Of a stretch of DNA of 60,000 nt, positions 41,880-52,364 are shown piece by piece. The notes under the pieces are model-generated. The model did no database searches. It was given only the letters and a program-made list of their open reading frames with translations, and was not told where the DNA came from. Every line of letters begins with the position of its first letter. Within the stretch, counting starts at the first letter, position 1. The position numbers and the translations under genes were made by a program. The DNA is taken from NCBI RefSeq assembly GCF_963678635.1, contig NC_087069.1, forward strand, positions 23,922,303-23,982,302, in the 5' to 3' direction. Origin of the DNA: Symsagittifera roscoffensis (Eukaryota > Xenacoelomorpha > Acoela > Convolutidae).

Positions 41880-42884
41880 GCAGGTGACGCACTCGAATGG
41901 TAATCGCAGTCACTTGAGGAGCCACCTGCTGGGCTCTACTCCTTGTCCCGAAGCGATTCTCCAAAAAACGGCTTCGGAAAGCTGGGGCAGTCCCCAGTCT
42001 CTCTCTCACATCAGAGCTGGGAGAGGGCTGTACCACGTTTGTTTCTGTCGTCAAAGACCCCAGACGGTTCACTAACGCTTGAGGTACAAATGATCTGACC
42101 CTGCCGGCAGGGCTACCTCGTGTCACCGGGTTGACCATTGTCCTCACTTCAGCTTCCGTTTCTTCTATCCTCGATTGGAATGCGTCGTTTATCCACTGTA
42201 CTCCAGGTTGGACGCCAAGGCACCATGATCCACCATTCTCAATGTATTCTCCACATCCATAAAACGGAGTTCGTTGGGTTTTCTGTGGTCAGATTACAGA
42301 TCTTTAGATTCCACTGGGTTGCGATCCCGTTCATGAAGTCGGCTACTGGTTACCCGGCGTCTGGGTTAAAGGGAATGGTACACAAGACCACAATATTCGA
42401 TCTGTAGTTCTCTTTCAAGTAATTTAGGAGACAGAAGAGTAAGGATTTCCATTTTGCCTCGGGTGTGACGGAGTTCCTTGAGGCATCGTTCGTCCCTATC
42501 AAAACGGTCAACGTGTCCACCCTATCGTCGTTCTGCAGCTCCATCATCTTGATTAGTTGAGATCACAGTAGTTTGTCCTCCTTCTAGATTTTGGTTCCAA
42601 TCCCTCACCAGGCTGTCCCCTATCATTGGGTGTTGGCTGCCCGTCGGCACCGGTTGGTGGATCGCCGCTTGATTCCCTTTCATACCGTTCAGGCATGCTC
42701 TGGGATGTTCCACTGCGACTTGCACGAAGGTCCTTCGGGTGTTGAGGTCCTTTTGAACGTCAACCATCCACGACCTGACCTTGGCTCCACTCGGTACCGG
42801 ACCGGTCGGCTCTGTGGGATTCGTTGATTTTTCTTTTCTGATCGGTGACTGGCCCGTTCGCTGAGTGGGAACATTACTGCCCAA
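41880..42884 (-). pseudogene. SGNH/GDSL-hydrolase-like region of the accessory ORF
   Basis: Reading 5' to 3' on the minus strand: a Pro/Ser/Thr-rich leader, then PMIGDSLVRDWN at about 42.60-42.63 kb (block I, with the Ser nucleophile in GDSL), a frameshift, VDTLTVLIGTNDASRN at about 42.48-42.51 kb (block III, GxND), the strand IVVLCTIPFNP, another frameshift, and MDVENTLRMVDHGALAS at about 42.2 kb where the block V Asp-x-x-His would lie but is not readable. WINDAFQSRIEETEAEVRTM and a Pro-rich linker follow. Order and spacing fit a SGNH esterase fold of about 180 residues. Such esterase-like domains are known from ORF1 of some LINEs; in an LTR element downstream of pol it is unusual. Confidence 0.6.
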
Positions 42885-42889
42885 GCTTC

Positions 42890-43330
42890 AGTCTTTCGCT
42901 CGGTTTATTTCTTGTATCGCAGCTTTGGCTACTTGCTCAAATTTTTCCTGGAACCGAGGTGCCAGGTAAGTGTCCGAGGGATCATGTATCGTGTTTCTCG
43001 CGAGACGAGCTCACTCGCTGCGGGGCCGTCACCTCAGTGGGTCTATAAAGCTCCTGAGTCTTCGATTTGGCTGTCGTCCTGTTGATCATCATTGCCAGAA
43101 CCCCCGGTGATAACTTGCTGACTATAGCATTATAGAGCTAATTGAAGTGCTTTATCTCCTCTCCTTTGAAGAGGATCTGCAGCTCCTCGTATTTTCGTTT
43201 CCATTCGTCACAGTTTTTCGCCTTTTCTTGAAGCTCGTTCAACCTCGTGCACAACTGCTTCCAGTCTTTGTCTTTCTTGTCTCGAGAGTTTCGCTCGTCT
43301 CCGCCGTTTGTATCTGATTTTCATTAATTC
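42890..43330 (-). pseudogene. Charged, possibly coiled-coil segment
   Basis: Minus-strand translation gives RRRRAKLSRQERQRLEAVVHEVERASRKGEKL and related charged text interrupted by stops, followed by a Ser/Arg-rich part that leads into the SGNH-like region. It looks like a helical linker. Nothing more can be said. Confidence 0.3.
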
Positions 43331-43339
43331 TGACTTTTT

Positions 43340-43702
43340 TCATTGGAGGAGCCGCTGTTGGGGAGTCTGCTGAGTGTGATGGGCATGGCAAATCACGTGA
43401 TGGCTTGGCTCCAATGAGAAGCTGTGCGGTGCGGGCATTTCCCCTAACTGGTAGTCCCTCTGCTCGCCCAGTCCAGGTTCACGAGCTATGTCGTGACCCG
43501 ACATTTTCCCTCGTCGCCATCTCACGAGTCGGTTACGAACTCTCTCGGCGGTTCCGGACGCACCAAAGGCCAGCATCAGGACCACCTCCGTGAGGAGATC
43601 CCCACGAGCTTCCCTTCCGAACGCATTGAGGAGTGCGACGAAGAACATCTCCAGCTCCGGTTCATCCAATCCAAAGTTGCAATCGATCAACCGCTGATAC
43701 AC
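43340..43702 (-). pseudogene. Helical segment of unknown function in the accessory region
   Basis: An open frame with helical repeats: YQRLIDCNFGLDEPELEMFF, VALLNAFGREARGDLLTEVV, LMLAFGASGTAERVRNRLVR. A His-rich tail follows (HHVICHAHHTQQTPQQ). The all-helical first half loosely recalls capsid/Gag-like helical domains but there is no signature to confirm it. Confidence 0.35.
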
Positions 43703-43734
43703 CTCATCCAGAGCCGTTCCCAGGCTCGGTGAGA

Positions 43735-44221
43735 TAAAAATATATCAAACCGTTGGTATCACTCATTCTTCCTCGTGTTTGTCTGGTCGGGTTTCTCTCA
43801 TTTAGTTCAAGTTCAATAAACAAATTACGATCAATCAAGATCTAAAAAAAAACAAGTAACGACTAAGATTAATCATTCCGAGCTATTTCAACTCTAAGAT
43901 AAAACATCATTCACATCTTTTAAAAACAGTCCAATGAAACTCTCTTTTGCTTTCAGTTTAACAACTAGCACCAAGGTGGATCGTCCACCTGTGATCTTGT
44001 CAGAATATCATATTTGAGCACTGTCACCTTTTGCACCTGGAGTGTTCCAGGCTTCCATGATATAAGCATCACATAAAACATAACCTAACTTTTACATAAC
44101 TTTTGAATATCACACATCAACACTATCACATAAAGACCTAATACCTAATCATTAACCTAAAACATAATCCTAGTGACTAGAAAGTAAACCTAATAAAGAC
44201 TATTTAAAACCGAATGTGGCT
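43735..44221. other. AT-rich spacer, no coding pattern
   Basis: AT-rich sequence containing many ACATAA/CACATAAA words near 44.06-44.15 kb interrupts the coding-like region between the macro-like and helical segments. It might separate two ORFs of the element, or be an insertion. Confidence 0.4.
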
Positions 44222-44640
44222 CTAGCATATGCTCAGATAATTTTTCTTATGTAAGTAGACCTCTATTTCCGTTTCTGAAAATATTAAATGTACGATGGCA
44301 TATAACTCTCTCGGATGCAGTTTTCCCCTATTTGGGATCATAGACTGGTAAAGAGAGAGAGAGGTCACTCCTCTCTCAACCAGGGAATCGCTGAGTCTAG
44401 TTAAGGCCAGCACCAAGTTTTCGGGATTTAGATGGTGTCTATCAATGGCCTTAGTTACCAGGATACACAAATATTTCCCTGGTATCTGTGATGCAACAGG
44501 GGGCACCGCAATCATCCTTCCTACACCAGGCCTCTGTTTCAACAAAAACTCGATGTCGGCCGCTAGTGCAGTCCTAAAATTGCATCCGCAGTTATCGCTA
44601 TAGCGCACGTACGTTCCGTGAGTATGAAATCACTCTCCGT
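44222..44640 (-). pseudogene. Macro-domain-like region
   Basis: The frame 44608-44222 encodes GCNFRTALAADIEFLLKQRPG, IPGKYLCILVTKAIDRH, LVLALTRLSDSLVERGVTSL and LYAIVHLIFSETEIEVYLHKK. The order (small-residue loop, helix with L-P-G, central beta strand LVTK, helix, strand SLSL, helix, final strand IEVYLH) matches the Macro (ADP-ribose-binding) fold as seen in several retroelement polyproteins. A preceding frame supplies ISYSRNVRAL. The key Asn-Ala-Ala-Asn motif of active enzymes is absent or altered, so binding activity is uncertain. It follows the pol tail and opens the ~8-kb accessory region. Confidence 0.5.
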
Positions 44641-44699
44641 GATAACGATATTGTTTGAGTAGTGATTTGGTAGATCAAAATATGATTCAAAAATACGTC

Positions 44700-45518
44700 C
44701 AAAACGCAGTTTTTAGCAGTCTCGCCCTCCGTTTCCAGCTCCCCAGTTTCCCTTGCCGATCTTAATTTTTTGATCGTAAGGTTTTTGGTGTGGGTGAGTC
44801 CCCCACTCCCCGGACAAAAATATCCATCGTCGTCCCCGTCGATCGCCTCAGATTGAGCAGATCGAGATTGGATTCTTGAACGCGTAAATGACCATCTGGA
44901 GCGACCCACTTGGACTCAGTATTGTCGTGACTGATGTGTTTGATGCTATTTGGATCGACATCTTGAATCGTCAAGATTGTCTCTTTCGGATCTGCTGGCA
45001 GAAAATGGAGCCATTCGAGCACTCGCAGATTCGTCAATTCTTGTTCATGCATCTGCTCCATCTCGAACTCCACTTCCCGTTCAGAGCAATCGTCGATCCA
45101 ATCCTGTTCTGCGTCGTTGACCAGGTCGATCTCTTGTGGAACTACTACTTCGTCCAGGCCCACTAGCAAGTTCATCATGTCGCTCGAAACTATCCTGTCT
45201 ATGACAAAATGGTGACGGGAAAATCAGACTGTCTCAGTCTTCTTCGGCATATGGAAGAGTTTTGTCGTCCAACTCCACTCGCTGGGTTAACTCCAGGTCC
45301 AGTGGCAGATCGCAATATTCAACCACCTCATTCCCGTCGTTTTTGTCGCGCGTGCATCTTTCATTTAACTCGCAGGCAGGATCCACTATCAAATAGTCCT
45401 CATCATGCATGTCATCTGGAATACACCAGTCATTCCATGAAGCATTGTGGGGCTTGATTTTCTCGTAATGAACTGCCTGTTCGGTACTCAGCCAGTAAAA
45501 ATGATCTCCTTGGTGCAC
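44700..45518 (-). pseudogene. Pol tail and linker to the macro-like region
   Basis: The segment 45518-45234 encodes the sequence after the integrase SH3-like part (WCIPDDMHDEDYLI, DPACELNERCTR, ELDDKTLPYAEED). It is matched by the plus-strand relic at 3.46 kb. The segment 45178-44762 starts LLVGLDEVVVPQEID and continues with an acidic helix and ESKWVAPDGHLRVQESNLDLL leading towards the macro-like region in another frame. The exact boundary between pol and the following ORF is not visible. Confidence 0.55.
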
Positions 45519-45548
45519 ATCAGTTATTTGAAATGGACCGCCCCTTTT

Positions 45549-46671
45549 TCAGCAACTTTTAATTCCTTTTGGTGGAACTACCTCCTGGAACACCCAGACA
45601 AAATCTCCGACTGAGTAGGCTTTCGCATCCGCAGTCCTTTTATCGAATCTTCGTTTTTGTCTATTATGAGCCTGCTGCGTGTTCCTCCTGCATAGTTCCT
45701 GCTGCCTCCTGATCACATCACGAACGTACGTTTGTGGTGCTGTTTTCTTTCCTTCGTACTCAAGGTAGAAGTACGTTAATGGAAGTGCTTTCTCATGACC
45801 GGTCAACATTATGTGCGGGCTTTTTCCCGTGGTAGAATCTTCTGTGATGTTATAAGCACCCATCACTTGCGGCAATTGCCTGTCCCAGTCGTCCCTGTAT
45901 CGTGAGCAAGAAACCATCAACATGGACACTAACGTGCGATTCTGTCTTTAAACTAGGCCATTCGTTTGTGGATGATAAGTGGTCGAGTGGGCCTGTGATC
46001 CTTGTGACCTCTTCATTAACTCCTTCATGAGATCACCCACGAATGCTTTGCCTTGGTATGCTTTGTATTGGAATGTGATGGGGCAGCCGTGTCTCGCTAT
46101 CCATACATTTATCAAATGATTGCACGTTTCATCAGCTGATGCTTTCATGCAGGGTGCTGCCACTGCGTATTTCGTGAAATGATCAATCATTGCCACCACT
46201 TGAGTGTAGCCCGTGGCTGTCATGCAAATCTTCTGATGATCAATTTGCACCACCTCATTGGATCCTGATGACTCTATTGACTGCAGGAAAAAACCTTAAT
46301 TTTCTTATGTAATTCGCCTGTTAACATGACAAGCATGCAGAAATCTACTTTCCACAGGCCTTCTTCAAACCAGGCCATTCGATCCGTTTCTTCATCATAT
46401 TATACACTTTGTCCACGCCTTGATAGCCCATCTGATCATGTGAACGAAAGCGCAATTCGGTTTGGTACAACTGCGGTAGCACTATCGAATTATATTTGTA
46501 AAAGACTTTGTCCTCCTCCTTGCGTTTACAGGCCATGATCCCTTCTTTATTCAAGTACAACAGGTCTTTTCTCTGTAAATAAAACTGCTTTAGGATCTTG
46601 TAGCTGTCTTCTTCCAAACTACCTCTGCCGGGTGCTCCGTTTTCATTCCATCTCTTTAGGTTACTCGTCAA
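45549..46671 (-). pseudogene. Ty3/Gypsy integrase, unit 1
   Basis: 46671-46345 carries the zinc-binding region (LRFRSHDQMGYQGVDK, WPGLKKAC), with Tyr in place of the second His. 46253-45948 is the core: first Asp in VQIDHQK, then GCPITFQYKAYQGKAF where the SDNG with the second Asp is lost, then STTYHPQTNGLV followed by a stop exactly at the catalytic Glu. 45929-45549 is the C-terminal part with AYSVGDFVWVFQEVVPPKG. The enzyme is dead. A tandem-duplicated partial copy is at 47644-48230. Confidence 0.8.
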
Positions 46672-46796
46672 TCTATCATTTTGCTGAGCCCTTAAGAGCT
46701 CAGACAGTCGGTATCTGGCTTTCAGATATGTCTTTATCGCGTTAGTTTTCCGCTAACTATCTCCGGTATATGGGCATCGTCCATCAACTTAACACA

Positions 46797-47565
46797 CTAT
46801 ATATTTTTCAAAGGTGTTGCCTCTTGCACTGATGGTTCTAGGTTGGTACGGACGACCGTAGCATGCGGAAGTAGCCTAGTCGAACATTTAGACACTGCTA
46901 TTAACTCAAGCTCGTCTGCGGCTTTATCAGTTACTGTGCCTTCCTCGTTGGAGGTATATCGGTCTCTGTCTGGGTCTTGAAGCATTTCTCTATCCATCCC
47001 GCGCTGCTTCCATTCTACTAGAAGAGATTGAATCGCGACTTCTGAGGCGTCGGAAATGGGTAGTTTCTGACCCATTCTCTCAAGGCTGAGACAGCTGAGA
47101 CTGCGAGTCATCATTTGGGCCGATGGATTCTACATCATCGTCTTCTGATTTTTTCATGATGTCTCTCGACTCCCCGGAAAATTCTGTCCCTTGGTCATTT
47201 CGACATTGTCTCCCGGACAAGTTATTCACCCCGGGCCCTAAGGTGAATGACTCACCGGACAATGTTTCGTCTCCAGATGAACACTCCTCCTTCGTGTCTG
47301 TGAACTGAACTCTTTTCGTTACGCTGGGTTTTAATTCAACATTGACCTCTTGAGCATTCTGGGTAGCGATCGATTGTCGACACTCCACATACGAGGTCCT
47401 CAGAAGGACATCTTTTGGAATCGAACTCACTAACTGATTCACTATCGATCGGCAAGCCAGTTCAATGTCCCGACTCCAAATTTCTACTGGTGTCTTCTCC
47501 ATTTTCTCGGTGATTGACATCATCATGTATGTCGTCTGGAATACACCAGTCATCCAATGAAGCAA
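46797..47565 (-). pseudogene. Spacer region between RNase H and integrase, unit 1
   Basis: Frames 47565-47080 and 47114-46797 encode SIVNQLVSSIPKDVLLRTSY, RVQFTDTKEECSSGDETLSGE and, lower, DPDRDRYTSNEEGTVTDKAADELEL. It is acidic and Ser-rich without known domain. It recurs at 48789-48240 as part of the tandem duplication. Confidence 0.6.
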
Positions 47566-47643
47566 TGTGGGGCTTGATGTTCTCGTAATGAACTGCCCGT
47601 TCGGTGCTCAGCCGATAAATATGACCTCCCTGGTGCACTTCAG

Positions 47644-48327
47644 TTATTTGAAATGGACTACGCCATTTTTCAGCAATTTTTGTTTTCTTTTGGTGGAACT
47701 ACCCCCTGGAACACCCAGACAAAATCTCCGACTAAGTAGGCTTTCGCATCCGCAGTCCTTTTTAACGAATCTTCGTTTTTGTCTATTATGAGCCTGTTGC
47801 GTGTTCCTCCTGCATAGTTCCTGCTGCCTCCTGATCACATCACGAACGTACGTTTGTGGTGCTGTTTTCTTTCCTTTGTACTCAAGGTAGAAGTACGTTA
47901 ATGGAAGTGCTTTCTCTTGACTGGTCAACACCATTTGCGTGCTTATTACCGTGGTAGAATCTTCTGTGATGTTATAAGCACCCATCACTTGCGGCAAGTG
48001 CCTGTCCCAGTCGTCCCAGTATCGTGAACAAGAAACCATCAACATGGACACTAACGTGCAATTCTGTCTTTCAACTAGGCCTTTCGTTTGTGGATGATAA
48101 GTGGTCGAGTGGGCCTGTGCCACTTGTGACCTCTTCAATAACTCCTTCTTGAGATCACCCACGAATGCTTTGCGTTGGAAAGTTTTGTAACGGAATGTGA
48201 TGGGGCAGCCGTGTCTCGCTATCCATCGTTTCGACACTGCTATTAACTCAAGCTCGTCTGCGGCATTAGCAGTTACTGTGCCTTCCTCGTTGGAGGTATA
48301 TCGGTCTCTGTCTGGGTCTTGATGCAT
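47644..48327 (-). pseudogene. Ty3/Gypsy integrase partial copy, unit 2 (fused to spacer)
   Basis: One open frame joins the spacer text (SNEEGTVTANAADELELIAV) directly to the integrase core at RWIARHGCPITF, so the deletion inside the second duplication unit fused the two in frame. The second Asp is missing here as in unit 1, but the catalytic Glu is kept (KGLVERQN). A frameshift late in the frame replaces the SH3-like end. Confidence 0.75.
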
Positions 48328-48471
48328 TTCTCTATCCAGCCCGCGCTGATTCCACTCTACTAGAAGAGAATGAATCGCGATTTCTGAGGCATCGGTAATG
48401 GATGTAGTTTCTGACCCATTCTCCCAAGGCTGAGACAGCTGAGACTGCGAGTCATCACTTGGGCCGATGGA

Positions 48472-49293
48472 TTATGCATCATCGTCTTCTGATTTGTTCT
48501 TGATGTTGCTCGACTCCCTGGACAAAATTCTCTCCCTTGGTCGTTTCGACTTTGTCTCCCTGGACAAGTCATCCAGCCCGGGCCCTAAGGTGAATGACAC
48601 CCCGGACAATGTTTCCTCTCCTGATGAACACTGCTCCTTCGTGTCTCTGAACTGAACTCTTTTCGTTACGCTGGGTCTTAATTCAACATCGACCTCTTGA
48701 GCAGCCTGAGTAGCGATCGATTGTCGACACTCCACATACGAGGTCCTCAGAAGGACATCTTTTGGAATCGAACTCACTAACTGATTCACTGTTGATCGGC
48801 AAGCCAGTTCAACGTCCCGTCACCGAATTGCTACTGGTCTCTTCTCCGTTTTCTCGGTGATTGTCATCCTCTGCATGGTATCCATCCATTCATGGTCAAG
48901 CCGTTAAACCTCTCTGTCAAGCAGGTCACGGACTTTAAGCATGACATCCGGTGCCACATTCACCGTTTTGTTTAACAAGGCTATGCTGTTGATACCCAGC
49001 CTTGTCAGTTCTTGCTGCACCAGGTTTGATCGAACCAGCAAAAACCAACGGGACCTATCGCCAACATTTTTAAATCTCTGCCGCCTTTTCCACGGGAAGT
49101 TCGCGATGTCCTGGTATGGGGTGCCCGGACTTGCCAAGCCACCTGTTGAATGGCAGTTCATCGTCGTCGTAGGTCTCTTAGTCCAGGAATGAAAATCCAT
49201 CCTTAATCTCTGCAAGGTTGACCTGCTTCTCTTCCAGTCGCTCATAAAATTCTGTCTTTTTGCTGAGGCTATCAGCATTCTGGTGTTTGTCAC
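48472..49293 (-). pseudogene. Pol spacer downstream of RNase H, unit 2
   Basis: 49293-48904 changes frame once and then encodes LLVRSNLVQQELTRLGINSIALLNKTVNV and VRDLLDREV. 48789-48472 repeats the QLVSSIPKDVLLRTSY and VQFRDTKEQCSSGEETLSG text of unit 1. The function of this linker is unknown. Confidence 0.6.
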
Positions 49294-49735
49294 GGGTTTG
49301 ATGCTCTATGATCATGTGGTATCCGTCCAGACGCACGATCCTACGACCAATGTAACTTTGGTCCATCGAATAGGTCTTCAGCCAAGCAAGAGCACGATTG
49401 TCCACGCGCAACTTGAAGGGAGCGCTCCCTAAGTAGGCTCTGTATTTTTCAACGAAAAAGATCTCCGCCTCTGGTGAACCGTACTTCATTTCAGTGTCGC
49501 TCAGGACTTTACTTCCGTAAGCTATTGGTCTAACAACAGTCTTCACGTTCCACTCCTGTTCCTGGTGAAGTATGCCCGATATCGCAACTACTGATGCATC
49601 TGTATCCAGTATAAATAACCCATTTTCTGTCGCTATGCCGAAGTCCGCAGCCTCGCAACCTTCGCGCCTAATACTTTCGAAGGAGACCTGAAGCTCGTCA
49701 GTCGTGCTGAAATTTTTGCCTCTATTTCGCGTCAA
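49178..49735 (-). pseudogene. Ty3/Gypsy RNase H domain
   Basis: The frame contains LFILDTDASVVAISGIL (catalytic Asp in the DTDAS motif), RPIAYGSKVLSDTEMKYG, KLRVDNRALAWLKTYS and the C-terminal HQNADSLSKK, the standard order of a Gypsy RNase H. One deletion (EIFFVEKY) shortens the helix before the fourth strand. It is the best-preserved part of pol, yet it is cut off from RT by a frameshift at about 49735. Confidence 0.85.
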
Positions 49736-49739
49736 TCTC

Positions 49740-51019
49740 TATATCTTGTCAGCATACCCTTTGATAAACTCTCAGTAGTAGTTAGCAAATCCGAGAAAGC
49801 TCATCAACTGCGTGTCGGTCTTCGGTGCTTTCCATGTCAGCACCGCCTCAACCACTTCCAGTTCCGGTGTGACCTCTTGTTTATCCACAAGGCGACCCCG
49901 ATACTTGGTTGAGTCTCTCATGATTTCGCAATTTCAAGGTTGGCAGTTCTGTCCAGCTTGTTTCATGCAACTAAAGACCTCGTCTCGTCTCCTTATATGG
50001 TCCTCCAGCGTTGGTGTCGCAATGACTACGTCATCAACCTAACACATTATGAGATTCCCATACTTTTTAGTTACATTCGTGAGTGCCTGAGCCATTAATC
50101 GCTGGAACGTAGCCGTGGCATTGCGGCATTCTTTTCCAAAATGCATTCTTTTCCATTGGTACAGCCCCGTTCACACGGGATTCTTTTTCAATGGTACAGC
50201 CCCAGTTCAAACGGCATTCTTTTCCACTGGTACAGCCCCAGTTCACATGGCATTCTTTTGCACTGGTACAGCCCCAGTTCAAACGGCATTCTTTTCAATT
50301 GGTACAGCCCCAGATCACACGCAAAGCCTGTCTTTTCTCGATCTTGTTTTCTGAAGGGCACTAGCCAGAACGCGGAACCTTAATCCAACGTCGGGAATAA
50401 TTTTGCATCTCCTAACTTGGAGAGGCTCTCGTCGATGCGGGGAATCGGGTATGCGTCCTTTAACGTTACCGCATTCAGCTAGCGGAAATCACAACAAATC
50501 CTAAGTTGCCTCCCTTTCTTTTTTGCCATGACCATGCCGCAAGCGCACGGGGTCTTCGACGGTTCGATCATGTCAAACTCCATTAACATTTCAACTATTT
50601 CTTCTCTGCATGCTTCGGACTTGTGGGGTCATTCTCCTAGCTCCCTCCCTATGAGATACCGAACCCTCTTCTATTTCTATCTCAAGTTCAACAACATTGC
50701 AGCTGCCTATATCAGCCTTATGCTTCGAAAAAAAAACGTCTGCGTTCCGATTTAACACCGCTCTGAGCGAGTCTAACTCCTTTTCTGTTAATTTGCATCT
50801 CAAGTGCTCTATCTCAGGTAGGACCGGCTTGTTCGATGCTAATTCTGTTTCTGTTGGTCTCTCAGGAAAGTTTGAGCAACTAGAGAGCCCATCGCCGGTC
50901 TCTGATTTCATTGACAACAACTTTTTAGAAGACTTCAATCCACTCATCCTGTTTAATATGCATTCTTGATTGGCATATAAAGGACATTCAGTTTTCATAT
51001 TTCTTGAAGTTCTCCACAC
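49740..51019 (-). pseudogene. Ty3/Gypsy reverse transcriptase, disrupted
   Basis: The N-terminal linker KHKADIGSCNVVELEIEIEE and REGARRMTP at 50.6 kb leads to MIEPSKTPCACGMVMAKKKG and CCDFR at about 50.47-50.58 kb. Motif A reads TLD followed by a stop, and the YVDD box reads stop-VDD (stop codon at 50039-50041). Between them a 36-bp unit is repeated five times. Downstream motifs (KCEILR, GFANYYREFIKGYADK) are readable only in patches to 49740. At least three stops make it non-functional. Confidence 0.85.
50139..50330. repeat. 36-bp in-frame minisatellite inside reverse transcriptase
   Basis: Five units of GGCATTCTTTTCCACTGG plus TACAGCCCCAGTTCAAAC (plus strand), with point differences. On the coding strand each unit is 12 codons, reading (F/C)ELGLYQWKRMP, which is the RT segment before the PFG motif. 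The first three to four units keep the frame. Confidence 0.9.
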
Positions 51020-51026
51020 TCTGACA

Positions 51027-52315
51027 TTATGTGCTCAAAGGCAATGCGTAACCAATTTTCTTGCCTCTTTGTTGCGTCACCGTTATTGCCTCTATGTTCA
51101 ATAACACACTCACACACAGTTCGCTCTGCGTGAGTGAGAAGCCTCTTCCTAAAATAGCTGAGCTTTTACTGTTTGGATTGAGAACCAGACACACCTTTCT
51201 GTCGTTACTAAGCTCATTCAGGTTCCTCATATTAAATGTCGCTATTACAGCCTGATGTGGTCTTAACCTACCTTTCCGATCGAGGAAAACTGGCACCTTT
51301 GCTTGTATACTCAGGATTTTATTAATTGGTTTCTTTTCATACTCAGGGTCCTTGATTCTTATCAAACCGTCGTTGAGGTCAGTCGTGACATCGAAGTTCC
51401 GCACAAAATCCCGTGCCAGGATGAACTGGTCGGACTCATTAAGATTCTTGACGACCAGGAAACTCATCTATAGATGTCTCCCTCCTAGCTGCAACGAGAT
51501 GATAGGGGTCCTGCCGGTCACTTCATTTGCACCCCGATTTGCCGCTGCCAGTCTGATGTTGATTGGAACAAAACCGACCTGTCAAAATTCATGTCGGTCC
51601 AGGTGCTCACAGGCATGACACTGACCACTGCTCTGTTGTCTAATAGTCCCTTCACGGAGAGTTGTCTACCGTGCACGTCCAGTACATGCGCGGCCATATC
51701 GGCTTCACAGCCTATGTGGACGGCGTCCTGTTCGAGCATGGCGTTGTGTCCGATTCGTCGGACCTTAAGTTCTTCTCGACCAATGTAGATCCGACCTACA
51801 TGGTCAGCTGCAACAGTCACATGAGCTTTGGTGTAAATGTTTATTCCATCCACGTTAAATATGATCAGATAAGGGCCATGGACTTCTATGTGATGTCCAT
51901 CTACTTTTATTAGTTTTGGACCTCCTGTCGTGAGCAACGCTCGCACTGATCTTGAGTCCAAGTTGGAATCCTTCTCTCTCAAGTAGTCCGCGTAGATGTC
52001 CTGGTGTACTAGCGTGATCTCCAACGGCTCACTCAAGTTCTTCATTACTTGACGGCCCGCGAACAATATGATCGACATTATCTTCGTCCCTTCTCTTGTC
52101 ATGCCGAAGGTTTTCCCCGAGATGAAAATCAGCTTCAATCCCTGCTCCCTGTGCTCCTGGTTATCCTCTTCCTTCGTCGATCTTCCCAGAATGTCAAGTT
52201 TCTCACGTCGCTCTGTGCTCTCTAATTCTGACCTTACCCATTGCTTAACCTCTCTGGTGGCCAAGTCTTGCTGAACATTCTGAGCTGCGGCCCGTACCGC
52301 TAAGCCATACTCCAC
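51027..52315 (-). pseudogene. Ty3/Gypsy NC-PR linker and aspartic protease
   Basis: The frame 52315-51518 (265 codons) encodes a linker (VRSELESTERREKLDILGRS, KLIKVDGHHIEVHGPYLI) and the protease N-terminal half. The active site reads LLDNRAVVSV: the Asp is present but Thr-Gly of DTG is replaced. The flap and the second half (NESDQFILARDFVRNFDVTT, with Gly of ILGRD changed to Ala) are on 51467-51027. It was cleaved from a Gag-Pol precursor in the living element. The plus-strand relic at 1.2 kb retains the DTG. Confidence 0.85.
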
Positions 52316-52364
52316 TTTGAGCGCACCGACTGACTCTGGCTCCAGGCTCGAGTCAATCGCCTCA

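Larger units (their letters stand above)
45408..48880. repeat. Tandem duplication in pol: unit 45408-47537, second unit 47538-48880
   Basis: Both units begin with CATCATG-ATGTC-TCTGGAATACACCAGTCAT and run through the integrase C-terminus and the pre-integrase spacer to TTCTCGGTGATTG. The second unit lacks the part equivalent to 46106-46884 (integrase core start and zinc region). Sequence similarity is high, so the event is recent relative to the other repeats. Confidence 0.85.

Noticed and set aside
50067-50282. Cys-rich repeat protein (NWGCTxxKEC repeats) on the minus strand
   Set aside because: It is the out-of-frame reading of the 36-bp minisatellite inside reverse transcriptase.
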